A program made the position numbers and the translations under genes. A stretch of DNA of 21,289 nt, taken from contig NW_003209919.1 in assembly GCF_000006405.1 (NCBI RefSeq), positions 6,182-27,470 of the forward strand. The letters run 5' to 3'. Of this stretch, positions 6,900 to 17,348 are shown in pieces. The stretch's first letter is position 1; the number at the start of each line of letters is the position of its first letter. Source of the stretch: Perkinsus marinus ATCC 50983 (lineage: Eukaryota; Perkinsozoa; Perkinsida; Perkinsidae). The notes under the pieces were generated by a model. That model did not search any database, had not been told where the DNA came from, and saw only the letters and a program-made list of their open reading frames with translations.

Positions 6900-9813
6900 T
6901 CAGTGAGCATTTCGTGAGTATTGAGCATCGGTAAAATTGAGCACGCCGTGAAACAGAAGGCACTCCATCGCATCACTGGATGCATCATTAGCGGTGAGGT
7001 GGTCAAGTAGATCCTCCATATCGAATTCCTCCTCATCCTCGTCCATCTGATCAGCCTCGACCATAGCGGAACCCGGTAGTCCACCCAGCATCTCAGACTC
7101 GAACTCGTTCTCTAGTGTTGTCTCCGTAGTAGCTCCTGGTAGCGGACTTCACCAGTCGCCTTCGATCCCCCACTCACTAGACGACTGAGAAACAGGGTCG
7201 CTGTCCTCTTTAACACGCGCCTTCTCAGCACCGCGAGCCACAGAGCCTCCCAGCGCTCGGGTTAGCCCGGCAAGGAACTGACAAAAGGTTGCTGCGAGCT
7301 GCACAACACAGGCGTGGCAACCTGAGTATCCTGCCCACACAGTGCCTCGCCTTTCGTTCCTCGCGCTTTCTCGGCTCCTGCTAATGCCTGCTCTTCGAGC
7401 CTTCGTTGCTTCTGTCGCCGTTCCCGAAGCTGCTCATATTCCTCCTGGAACCTGACCGATCTCGGTTTTGCATAAGGAAGGGCACAACAAACCAACGAAC
7501 CGCTTCAAAGCTGCGAACTCCATCTTATTCAATGCAACGCGCTGGCTATGAGCTTCCGCGACCTTCGAGACAGAAGCAGAATCCTCCACTGTAGCAGCGG
7601 ACAAGTCCTGAGTGGTGATGCCTTGTGTGGAGACCTGGCTGTTGTGCTTATCCGTACAATAGGCTGGCCCGTTCTAGCGCAGATTTTCGCATCCATCACA
7701 TCGATGTCCACGAGGCCACCGACGACATCCGTAATGGAGGCACCAGAAAATTCGAGGCGACCGGCCTCCGTGAGTAGAGAACTGAGATCGACACTTACAG
7801 CTACGTAGGACACAAAGTCGAAGGAGATATTATCTCCATTGATCGATAATAATACGTCCGATCTAGTGTTACAGGTTAAGACAACCGCACCTCTCATAAA
7901 ACTTGCAAAAGATCCAGGTTCAAATCCTGGCACTGGATATTCTCTCGCACCTTGTATCCTCCGTCATTGTTATGCACCTCTTCGTTCTCGGATCGAACAC
8001 TCGATGGAAGAAAAAAACGGCTCGAGCCAACTCGAAGTTCTTCCGGAACGTCTCAAACCTTCAAACGAAGCGGCGCGGTTCTCCTCCTTTTCCCACGCGG
8101 GGAATCCAATGGCCCACTTTTCATAGGCGAGTTGCTTCCTGAACTTGTCCTCAATCTTCAGAGCTCTTAGAGTCCGTTGCCAGTTTCTATACTTGTTAAC
8201 CAGCTTCATTGCAGTCTTAATTCCCATCCCGCTCAAATTGCATGCATGAGAGTAGTCACATCCAGCGAGAACCTAGTAGGTCAGGTATCGATGTGTCTAG
8301 AAGGGGGCCCATCCCCGCTCACACAGGCATCAATGAACACCTCTTTAGTCCAGTCACGTAAATTAGCTAAATCAGCGCCGTACTTGTCGCGAAGTTCTCT
8401 AAAGGATAGCCGCTGGTCCTCTTGCTCGTTCGACTTTTCCTAGAATCGAGTTTATCGCAGAGCAGGGGTAACGATCGCACACCTTGAGTTTGCTGCCGCC
8501 TTTCAATGCCCAAGATATGTCGACGACCTGGCAGTCTCCAGCCTGGTCCAACTTCGCAATCATCACCTTGCAGCCGTACCTCAACAACACTTGGAGAGCA
8601 AAGCATACAACGGTCCGCAACACTTACGGGAGTACATCGCTATCCTCGGATATCACGGCATCGACCAGACCTGATGATGGAAAGAGGCGCATAACAGGCT
8701 CACTTCCGACGCTCAAATCCATTACCAGCGGAATACATGTATCCGAGCTGAGCATCAGCTTCGTATGCCGCAACTATGAACTCCACCCCTAGAGCCTTCA
8801 AGGCACACATCACCTACTCGAACCAGATTTCCAATAGCCCATCATGTGATGAAACCGAACGATCACTATTTAGTATCCAGCATAGTCTAACAGGCTAGAA
8901 CACTCACACCACTAACCAAACAAGAGAAAAATCCAGGTCCAAATACTGGCACTGGACATTCATGAGTACTCTGCACCTAATGATCCTATGGAGCACAGAC
9001 GACATCGGCTAATAGTGATCTACAATACACTACGTGTCAACATCGTACAGTATAAAATCTACACTGAGAGCAGTCCAACAGATTATGGCATTCGTCCCGT
9101 TGGCTGAGTGAACGGAAGATCCAGGTTCAATTCCCGGAGTCACCTTTTGTATCATCTCTTTAGTAATCCTGACAGCCTGCATACATTTGCTTCGCACCTC
9201 GCTTGTCATCTGTGATGCTTGTGTTATACCGAGGCTCTCAATCATGGCCTTAGCCGAGTCCGCGGCAGTCTCTCTCGACTCGCCTGATGAACCACTTCGA
9301 TGGCTGAATGCTGCGAAACTGACCTCTCTTCTTCTCTTCCTCGGCTTTGCCTGGCATACGGCATCCATCGAAGACTACCACTGGAGTTACGCTGAGATCC
9401 AAAGTCCCGAGTGATTATTTACAAAAATGGAAATGAAACTCTCAGTCTCACTCATAGCCTTGCAATAGGGCAATCATACGCAGGAAGAACGTGAGGAACT
9501 TATCGCTTTCACGCCCAGACACCAGTTCAAAACAACAAGCAATTGCTCCACGATGCATCCAGCACTGAGAAAAGGAAAACGAGTGTATCTACCAGTGAGC
9601 TATGATTCTAACATGATAGTGAATATTTCCTAAACGACGTCGATGAAGACCACCACGGACAGGGCCACAATCTCGATCCGACAAAGCATGAACACTCTTC
9701 TAGCCAACACCTACCATTGCATCAATCCCTACACGCTTCCCCTTGAAGTCGGATATGTTCTGCTTCATCGCTGTGCATCCCTTTAGGTGTTGCAAGAGAT
9801 TCTTTACTCCCAT
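6900..9813 (-). CDS. EXO1: EXO1-like 5'-3' nuclease of the FEN1/XPG family
   Basis: Reconstructed exons: 9813-9715, 9564-9452, 9391-9324, 9283-9144, 8813-8726, 8670-8628, 8579-8483, 8439-8323, 8272-8118, 8058-7951 and 7862 onward. Later exons down to a stop at 6900-6902 are less certain. The protein starts M-G-V-K-N-L-L-Q. It holds the family's metal-binding acids: D31, D79 (V-F-D-G), E158 and D160 (Y-E-A-D-A-Q-L), D179 and D181 (E-D-S-D), and D261 (A-G-C-D-Y). A helix-two-turn-helix follows (G-M-G-I-K-T-A), then H-R-V-F-D-P. E-A-D-A-Q-L and V-F-D-P favour EXO1 over FEN1 or XPG. EXO1 acts in mismatch repair and end resection. The tail is acidic near 7000 (D-E-D-E-E-E). An in-frame TGA there is removed by a 42-nt intron with a GTGAGT donor. 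Confidence 0.9.
7870..7945 (+). repeat. tRNA-like dispersed element, copy in nuclease intron
   Basis: Contains a perfect T-arm (CCAGGTTCAAATCCTGG, 7914-7930) and a 3' tail CACTGGATATTC. About 75 bp align with 8887-8962. It lies antisense to the gene and fills most of the 88-nt intron 7950-7863. No full cloverleaf can be folded. Confidence 0.55.
8887..8962 (+). repeat. tRNA-like dispersed element, second copy
   Basis: Related to 7870-7945 (shared CACTGGA tail and T-arm CCAGGTCCAAATACTGG, with one pair lost). It lies in the 330-nt nuclease intron 9143-8814. The same intron has another T-arm at 9121-9137, nine bases from its 5' splice site. Confidence 0.5.
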
Positions 9814-10075
9814 GCGGAATCGTGAATTTCTATCGATACACGAATTCCTCTACTTCCTCTGATGATGACCGTTGCTAAGCGATCAAGAATACCCCCTCCC
9901 TGCCTGACTAACACAACTAAGTATTCGAGACTAATACAAAGTGTCATACAATGGTGAAACAGGGCATACGGTTGCACTACTGAAGACAGTCATAATACAA
10001 TCAATGGTCGCAACGAAGCTATACGTCAGCGGCGGCGGCGCTCCTCAAAATGAGTCATCGTCGTTGATAACTCGG

Positions 10076-11668
10076 CTACTCCTTGAGGTACTTCTTACCG
10101 AGACGATCGTTGTATGCTGCCTGCTTCTGGTGTAGTTGATAAAGGACGAGCCCACCGATTCCGATGAGAGAGAGCAGTAGCAGCATAACCGTCCGAAGCT
10201 GAAGAGAATACAGTCAAGTGACACTACTGCAGCGTTCGCGGAAGATCCATTAGAACCATCAATCTCACAACAAGGACTAACATTTCCATACCTCACCATA
10301 ACGAGCCGGCCATATTGATGCCGCTGTATGCGAGCCCAGCCCAGCGAAACCTACCGGTGATGTTGCCATAGTGAAAGGCGTCTCACCCTTGAGCATATCC
10401 CCAAGGTATGTTCGCACAATCCAATGATAAACGATCTTCTCAGAGTATTCTCCTGTCGCCGATGATACGCATGGTGGACATGTAGAGGCTGGCGGCCACT
10501 GAGCCTTCCTGACATCCCCCCCAGGACTTCGGTGGGCGAACACCCGACCATTGACGGCATTATGGAATCTCCACAACCACATCACAGTCTCCTCCCTCGT
10601 GGGCGAATCACCATCCACACAGCGGCCGTACAGACACTTATCATAGTCCTCGACAAAATGCCTCCTACACTCTTCACATGCAAAGTACTGCGATACGATG
10701 GCTTTAATCCCCGTCATAGCAGCTAGACCGGTACGATCCCCAGTCAGATCATTCTGGTGCTTCTGCCCATTATACGGTCGATCAACCCCCAACGTAAGGT
10801 GATGAAGGAGCTGCCACAGTCCGCAGCTGAGTTGTCCACAGACCTTCCAATGACTCTCAGGGGCAAGCGCTTCAGATAACGCAATTTCGCCCCCTAGAAG
10901 AGGCTTATCAGCCAACAAGGCCATCCACTGGTCCCGAGCGAGAGAGTAAACACTCCGCAATTCCTCTCCAATATCGGCTATCTCTCCACGAAAGCCCTCA
11001 TCGGGATGCAAGGTGGCGACTGTAGGCAATACCACGTACTTAAGGGTATCCAGACGATCCCCTTCCAGAGAGTCCCGGCCTGCCGGAAAGACTGCAGTCG
11101 CCATCAGATTAGCGAAAGCCAAGACTCCATCATGCACTCTAGCCTCTGCCGTATCGGACTTTCCCTCTCCTTTGCTCTCCTTCATTTCCACCGGTGCCCC
11201 CCTAAGGTGCTCAGTTGTCGGTATTTCGGCGAGCTGTAGGCGCTCAGGCAGCTGCTCATTGACGTAATCAGCAGCCCGAATTCGGCGATCCCACTCCGGT
11301 CCGGTCTTCTCGCCATCCCTATAACCGACCAAAGTCGGGTATCTATCGACGCCTGCTGATCTACAGGTTTCCCTATACTCATTACAATCAATAGCAAGGA
11401 AGGACAGCGAGGGTACTGTTGAGAAAACCTCAGCGACCATCTCGTATTCCGAGGCGAAGTGAGCACAGTGGCCGCACCAAGTGGCGTAAAACAGGACAAT
11501 TCTAGTGGCTCCAGACTCAGGCCCCGACTCAGTCAAATTTATCAGTGAGTCGCCATCTACCTCCACCACCTTCCCATTCTCAGGCGGGAAGAAGCCTTTG
11601 CCTGCGAATACTGTGTACAACAGCACCGACAGCAACAGCCACAGCAATCGTAGTGGAGGCTTCTCCAT
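10076..11668 (-). CDS. QSOX: Quiescin sulfhydryl oxidase (QSOX), membrane-anchored
   Basis: Exon 1 is 11668-10292, intron 10291-10199 (93 nt) and exon 2 10198-10076, giving 499 residues. QSOX makes disulfides in secreted proteins and passes electrons to oxygen through FAD. Residues 1-22 are a signal peptide. A thioredoxin domain follows with W-C-G-H-C (C65, C68) and cis-proline P111 (R-Y-P-T-L). The Erv/ALR domain has C277 and C282, L-W-Q-L-L-H-H-L-T, the redox pair C331-E-E-C334, W-R-F-H-N-A-V-N and the last pair C397-P-P-C400. Exon 2 gives one transmembrane helix (about 463-480) and a short basic tail. There is only one thioredoxin domain, as in plant and protist QSOX. It acts in the ER/Golgi lumen. 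The gene lies 235 bp downstream of the PA28 cluster. Confidence 0.95.
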
Positions 11669-11902
11669 ATAAGAAACTACAAAAAAGGCGGAGCGAAGTT
11701 TTCTATAACTTCCCCGTGCTCAACATCGGCAGTGAATATACCAACTGAACGTAAAGGCAGTTTGGTATTGCTATTGGCAGTGGGGGTGTTATTGTTATCA
11801 TTCTTCTACGTTACGATAGCACTGGTCACCAATGGTCTATTGAGACAATGCATCGAGTGGTGGTGTGCTTCAGTAGAGCCGTTTCGGCACCGATAATGAA
11901 GA

Positions 11903-14592
11903 TCAGTACATTTGCATGTTCATGCCATCGGACTTCCCTCGAGGCCATCGTATCTTCTCATAATTGTGCTTGACATACATATAACAGTGCAGATACCTAA
12001 GGCAATGCTTCTACTATAAGGTCCACCCACCCCCCTTCTTGTCTACATGCTAATGAGCTCCTGCAGTTCATTCTTCAACGTGAAGTATTGGAGAGCGTCG
12101 TGACGAGCGATGTAACTGCGATAAGAGTAGGGGGTACTCCCGCAACGCTCGAGCTCACCTAAGGAGGTCTCCGAGCTGAGGAACGTTCTCGACAGATTTA
12201 GTAGCCTTGGACTTGGTCACCTGGAGAAAATACAACAGTCATTTTCACTACTGCTGGGCAGTGTGGGAAAATGGGAACATGGTCAGCTACGCGTGTTGGT
12301 GATAATATGACAATTTCGAGAATACTCTAGTTGGTTTCTGTAAATTTCCAGCGGAATTCGTATGCAAACTCCTGAGCTGAACTGAAGGAAGCGAGCATAT
12401 ATTCCAACATTGCTGCTGCTGCTTGGTCAATTGCATGCTTCCATCGTCGAGGAAGGAGCCATGAAGAGAGCTATACGAGTCAAGACGTAGACGACGACGA
12501 CCAATTACTGCGCAAGAACGTTCAAGAGCGACCGGACCATGGAGATGTTCTCATGATGGAGAATTCCTATGGGACCCATAACCTCCCATTATTCCTGTTT
12601 TATCATAGTGTATGGCAAAAGAGGTTTGCCCCTTGGTGTGAGGCTAGTAGCGCCCCAAGCGTGTATTCCCCTATAATGATGACGCACCTTGTCCTCCTTT
12701 TCACACATAGTCTCTTTTTCCTCGACAGCCCTCTCAAAATCCATCTGCCGAATAACTGATGACAACAACAACAAGAAGCCAGTATACCATTTCGAGCGCC
12801 ACAAAATTTCCCTACTCTCAGCTCGTGCCTGATGATAGACCTTGTTCTCGTCTTGAGTATCATCACACCACTTCAAATACTCACCCAACCTATCAAGCAA
12901 ACCTCTTCCATAAACGTTATATAGACCCTCCCTACTTCCCGTTGAACTGTGCCTGGACTTCGACACCGAAATTATTACCATCCTCCTCACGCGGAACATG
13001 CATGAGAACGTAACGCTGGAGTCGAGAGAGCCTACGAGACAAGAAAAAAAGCTCAACTCCACACAAGCTGCTCAGCCACTGCTGCTTCTGTCAAGACTTG
13101 AATCGTTAATCATCAAGTGTAACGACAGAAAAAGGACGATTCTCCCACGTATACTACTTATCGCTGGCCCTGTCGAACTCCTTGGTGACGATCCTGCTAA
13201 CTTCAACTATCACAGGATTTGGTTTCCCCGACTGGATTCCCTCGGATGAGCACTCCTGATCATCATCACGTAACAGCTTGATAATGCTAGCCACTTGTAG
13301 TTATAGTTGTTCTTATAGTAGTACTAGTGCATTTCTTCATCAATTGCTAACAAAGAAGCGACCAACCAAACGAGGATAATAAGCCTACTCAGATGCTTGA
13401 ACCGCAATTGGTTTTCTGTCCAACACAGTGAGCATTTTACTCATAATTCCGTGAGCTGTTTTGTACTGTACATACTCCTGATTTCTATCGCTATTTCTGA
13501 TCGCTATTGCCTCCCAACAACCCTCTTGATAAGACGAGCAAGTAGCAACCAGAATTATAGTTTTTTATATTCCCTAAATCATCACTGCTGGGATCACTAC
13601 TCAGGCGTGCGAGGACCCACCCCCCCTCCCCCGGCCCTCTCCCAGGCGGTCGCCCAACCTACCTTCTTCGCAAAGGCATCTTCCAGTTCCACAATGTCCT
13701 CGGTTCGAGTAAATACTTTAGGGACACGCTCCTCCAAGTCCAATATCAAGGCCGGCAGCTCCTGTATTATGCTTTCGCCAACTGAGAAGCCAACCCAATA
13801 CATGCTACAACACGAGAGCTATGACGGATCTATATGCAGATCTACGCAAGCTCATTTATTAGAAGATAATCCTCCCCAGTGCAGACTTGATGACGCTCTA
13901 CCGGATGGTAGCTTCGAAGTTTATGCCTTATGAGTGCTTACGAGCTCCGGATCGAGCTCAGGATGTGAGAGAATGATATAGGTACAGGGAGGTACTAGTA
14001 TTATACTAAACCCCCTCACAAAATAATAGAACATACAGTATTTTTTCGATTTCTCTGTTATTACTGCGACTCAGGTTGTGAGATTTTGTGTTTAGTATAC
14101 TTATACTATATAACACATTATATAGTAGTACCTATATACTAGTAGTATATAGATACTAGTACAAGGATCGAGCTCTCATAGAAGTCCAACATAGACTGCA
14201 CACGATTATGCTTCCTAGTGATCACCCAACGATTATGCAAATGTGTAAAAACAATCTGCTGTCGGCAATGGAATACAAAACGATAGAACTATGATAAAGA
14301 TATGATGAAACTATCTATGACGAAAGTTCATATGCGGATAGCATGGGTGTAAATAATGAGAATTCTGATCGTGAGAAGAGCAGGGCCCCTCTCCAACACT
14401 ACCTGCATCAAATCTCTTAATCAGCTCCTCGAGCCTCTCCTGTGTGTGAGCAGAATCCTTTCTTAATGTTCCGTTAGACAAACGCCTTTTCTTACTAACA
14501 GTGTGGTCGACCATTAGAGATGAGGAGGCAAAAAGAAGAAGACCCAACAGCGACGAGCATAACATGAGCATGCAAACACGCAGAGCCTTCAT
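11903..14592 (-). CDS. PSME3-like: PA28/11S proteasome activator, copy C
   Basis: Nine exons: 14592-14403, 13781-13663, 13255-13158, 13031-12936, 12889-12816, 12755-12688, 12220-12159, 12115-12047 and 11996-11903, giving 289 residues. PA28 forms a heptameric ring on the 20S proteasome and opens its gate without ATP. The activation loop E-E-D-G-N-N-F-G-V (151-159) is complete, and the C-terminus has N-Y-E-K-I-R-W-P-R and ends M-Y. Both match animal PA28-gamma (E-D-G-N-N-F-G-V; N-I-E-K-I-K-R-P-R; final Y). Exon 1 begins with a hydrophobic run (about residues 6-26), then K-K-R-R. A start at M27 would remove the run and give 263 residues. Intron 1 (621 nt) is the longest and AT-rich. No broken codons were found. 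Confidence 0.9.
14105..14150. repeat. AT-rich palindromes in PA28-C intron 1
   Basis: Two neighbouring inverted repeats: ACTATATA-6 nt-TATATAGT (14105-14126) and ATATACTA-G-TAGTATAT (14134-14150). They lie in a strongly AT-rich stretch of the first intron. Confidence 0.8.
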
Positions 14593-14928
14593 ACCACCCT
14601 TAGCGAAGCGAGACTGAGAACTCTGCTATTCGATACCTAGGAGTGCTCCCTTTCTCGCAAATTCCGCGAGAATGAAAAAAATTGTCGCCGCCCCATCGGA
14701 CTAGATTAACGCCCAAGATAAACCCGTCAACAACGAGCTCATCTCGGGCGTTTCATCCAGCCCCCCGGTTAGACCGTGACAAATCTCCATTTCCCAACCT
14801 GTCACTATCGAGCGAATCTCTGCGCTGCATATTTTCTTCCACTGAACAACACCACAATCGCCGCCCATGATACGGTCATATGCTAGAGTTATACACCTTT
14901 CAGTTAGATGATCATACCCCATGACACG

Positions 14929-17153
14929 TCAGTACATATGCATATTCCGACTGTCAGAACGCCCCCTAGGCCAACGCACCTTCTCGTTATTATGCTTCAC
15001 GTAAATATAGCAATGTATGTATCTACACAAGGAATCTGTGCCCATTTGAGAGAACATCGAATCACAACTCCAATGATACATAGTAGGCTTAATGCCACAG
15101 AGTGTGAAACGGCTCGTACAGCGATCCGAGGTACCCCTGGGACATCCTACAATATCTCTGAGGAGGTATTACTTTATATTGAAATGAAAGAAAGATGGTA
15201 ACCTATAGAGTTGGTTGGAGAAAGGAATTAAATCTCACTGCGGTTCAAAGCTCTCAGACTACGATTAAGCTATAGTTGGTGCCAGCTTAGGACAAGAGTG
15301 AGAGTTGATATTGAGCATAACCAACTCCACGGGCATCCCTACATGTTGACGATGCTTTTCATGAGGTTCTTCACTTGGAAATAGTGTCTGGCATCATATC
15401 GGGCTAGATGACTGGAAAGGAATGAATCCAAGCTCAATGATGGCAAGATTCAAATAAGGTTCGAATCCGGAATCCGAGCTGCTATTACCATAGTGAATCC
15501 CCCATAGGAGCCGGATTGTTCACAACCTTCACAGCCTTAGATGACGAGATCTGAACAAAGACAAGTTACATAGTTTACTCAGTAAGTACCATAATGCTAC
15601 TCCTGTATCTACGATGGACAGAGGAATACAAACTACGCGCAGATACATGTTTTGATGCACACTCATCTCACATGTACGGAGTGAGAGATTTCCTCCCGAA
15701 ATGAATTCTATCAAGTACAACCGTGCCAGTACGAGAATAAGGACTCCACAGAGCACACCTACTTTATTGCCATTTTCAGAGTAGTTCTCCTTAGTCGTCA
15801 CCCTCTCACCCACTCCCAGCCTTCGTAAAACTGAAGACAATTTCTACTCCATGCTCTCTACTGCCCACCAGACCTCCAACTCTCGATCGATAAACCCGGG
15901 CGCATCTTACTCTCAGCTCTCGTCTCGTGATATACTTTGCACCCGTGGTGAATATCATCACACCATCTCATGTACTTCGTCACCCTGGCAATGATAATTT
16001 TGTGGCGCGCGGTAAAATTCCAAGGAAACACTCAAACGCTCTCAATTTCACCACAACCACCCTTATCTGCGCTGATACCCAATAGCAACTCGTCTCAAAT
16101 GTACTTTGCCAAAAATCCTTTCTGTACAGCAACTCCAAAATTATTCCCGTCCTCTTCCCTCGGTGTATGAATCATCACATATCGCTCAACGTGGCCCAAT
16201 CTTGACAAGAAAAAAACGAGTGAAAAACTCCGATAAAAACGCCAAGATCTTCACACCTCTCGATAGCCTTTTCGGCGGCCTTCATTATAGACCTATTAAT
16301 CCTCAGCAGCACCGGGTGCACCTTCCCGGATCGCACAGACATTTCTGAGCATTCCTACCAAGGGGCGTCTTCGACACTCATGCCGAATTAACATGGGACA
16401 TACAAGAATAGGCGAATTTAGGTGACAGCCGTACACGATGACGAACTACAGTAGTTCCGATTAGTACGTTTTATGGTATACCGTTCAGAGGACTGACTGT
16501 TTATATACAGATGGGTGAATTTCTCCGCTCACATTAGCCGCGAACGCCTCCTCGATTTGCTGTATGTTTCCCTCGAGAGAAAAAACGTTAGCAAACTCTC
16601 TCTCCAACTCCACCACGTACAACGGTAGTTCCTTGAGCACGCGTGCACCAACTGACATGCGGAATCATCGAAACCCGACATGACTTCCTATGGCCGAGGC
16701 ACCCTCGCCGAAGAACAGCATTCTCCGATTGAAATGTTTCGGTGACAAACATGAAAACCACAGGGGTGTTCACGACACAGTCCGTGGCAGTTTCTCCGCA
16801 ATCAACCTCCCCCGGTGAGCGCATGTGAAAATAAAGAGACTAGCTAATTCCACCTTGCTTGAACGACTACTTGCACTTTGTGAGGAAATGTTGTACACGA
16901 GTGTCTCCTGTAATTTCAGATTATTGTGATACTTGTCTCCCTTTCTAGCCTAGTGTATACTTCATAACTACTGTATTGAACATAATTTAAGAATCACTTG
17001 TTAACAACGCATATTGAGTTATCTAATCCTAACACACTTGCGCCATAAGCATTACCCCAACACCCGTCAATTACCCTCATCATACGTAAGCAATAACTTA
17101 TCCAACTCGGCTTGGGCCTCCTCGAGTGTCAGCTGCTCTCTTTCGGACGACAT
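14929..17153 (-). CDS. PSME3-like: PA28/11S proteasome activator, copy B
   Basis: Nine exons: 17153-17075, 16651-16533, 16354-16257, 16200-16105, 15984-15911, 15830-15763, 15550-15489, 15411-15343 and 15022-14929, giving 252 residues. The layout and intron phases equal copies A and C. The activation loop E-E-D-G-N-N-F-G-V is at 114-122, and the C-terminus has N-E-K-V-R-W-P-R and ends H-M-Y. The start is short and acidic (M-S-S-E-R-E-Q-L), a cytosolic or nuclear-type N-terminus. It is the most diverged copy. Exon 6 (157-178) reads V-G-E-R-V-T-T-K-E-N-Y, where A and C have a highly charged helix ending C-E-K-E-D-K. The frame is open throughout. It lies 337 bp upstream of copy C and 196 bp downstream of A. 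Confidence 0.9.
15458..15468 (+). other. tRNA-like B-box in PA28-B intron 7
   Basis: GGTTCGAATCC, a perfect Pol III B-box/T-loop core, lies antisense in the 77-nt intron 15488-15412, 20 nt from its 5' splice site. Only the T-arm region is recognisable. Confidence 0.5.
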
Positions 17154-17348
17154 GTACTAGTGAAAATACGAGAAAGAATACCCAAAAGTAATTCCAGTAA
17201 GTCCTTTCCATTGATGCACTGCAACACAAGAGCTCTCGCGTGAAGCCAGATTGAAAGGGTGTATCTCTTAGTGCCACTCCGGACTAGTTCACGCGACTAC
17301 TATAGCCGACGACGATGACAGACCGAAGATGCTGCTGGAACGAACGAG

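Noticed and set aside
13397-13933. 178-codon plus-strand open frame
   Set aside because: It is antisense to exon 2 of PA28-C, whose exon is supported by its paralogues.
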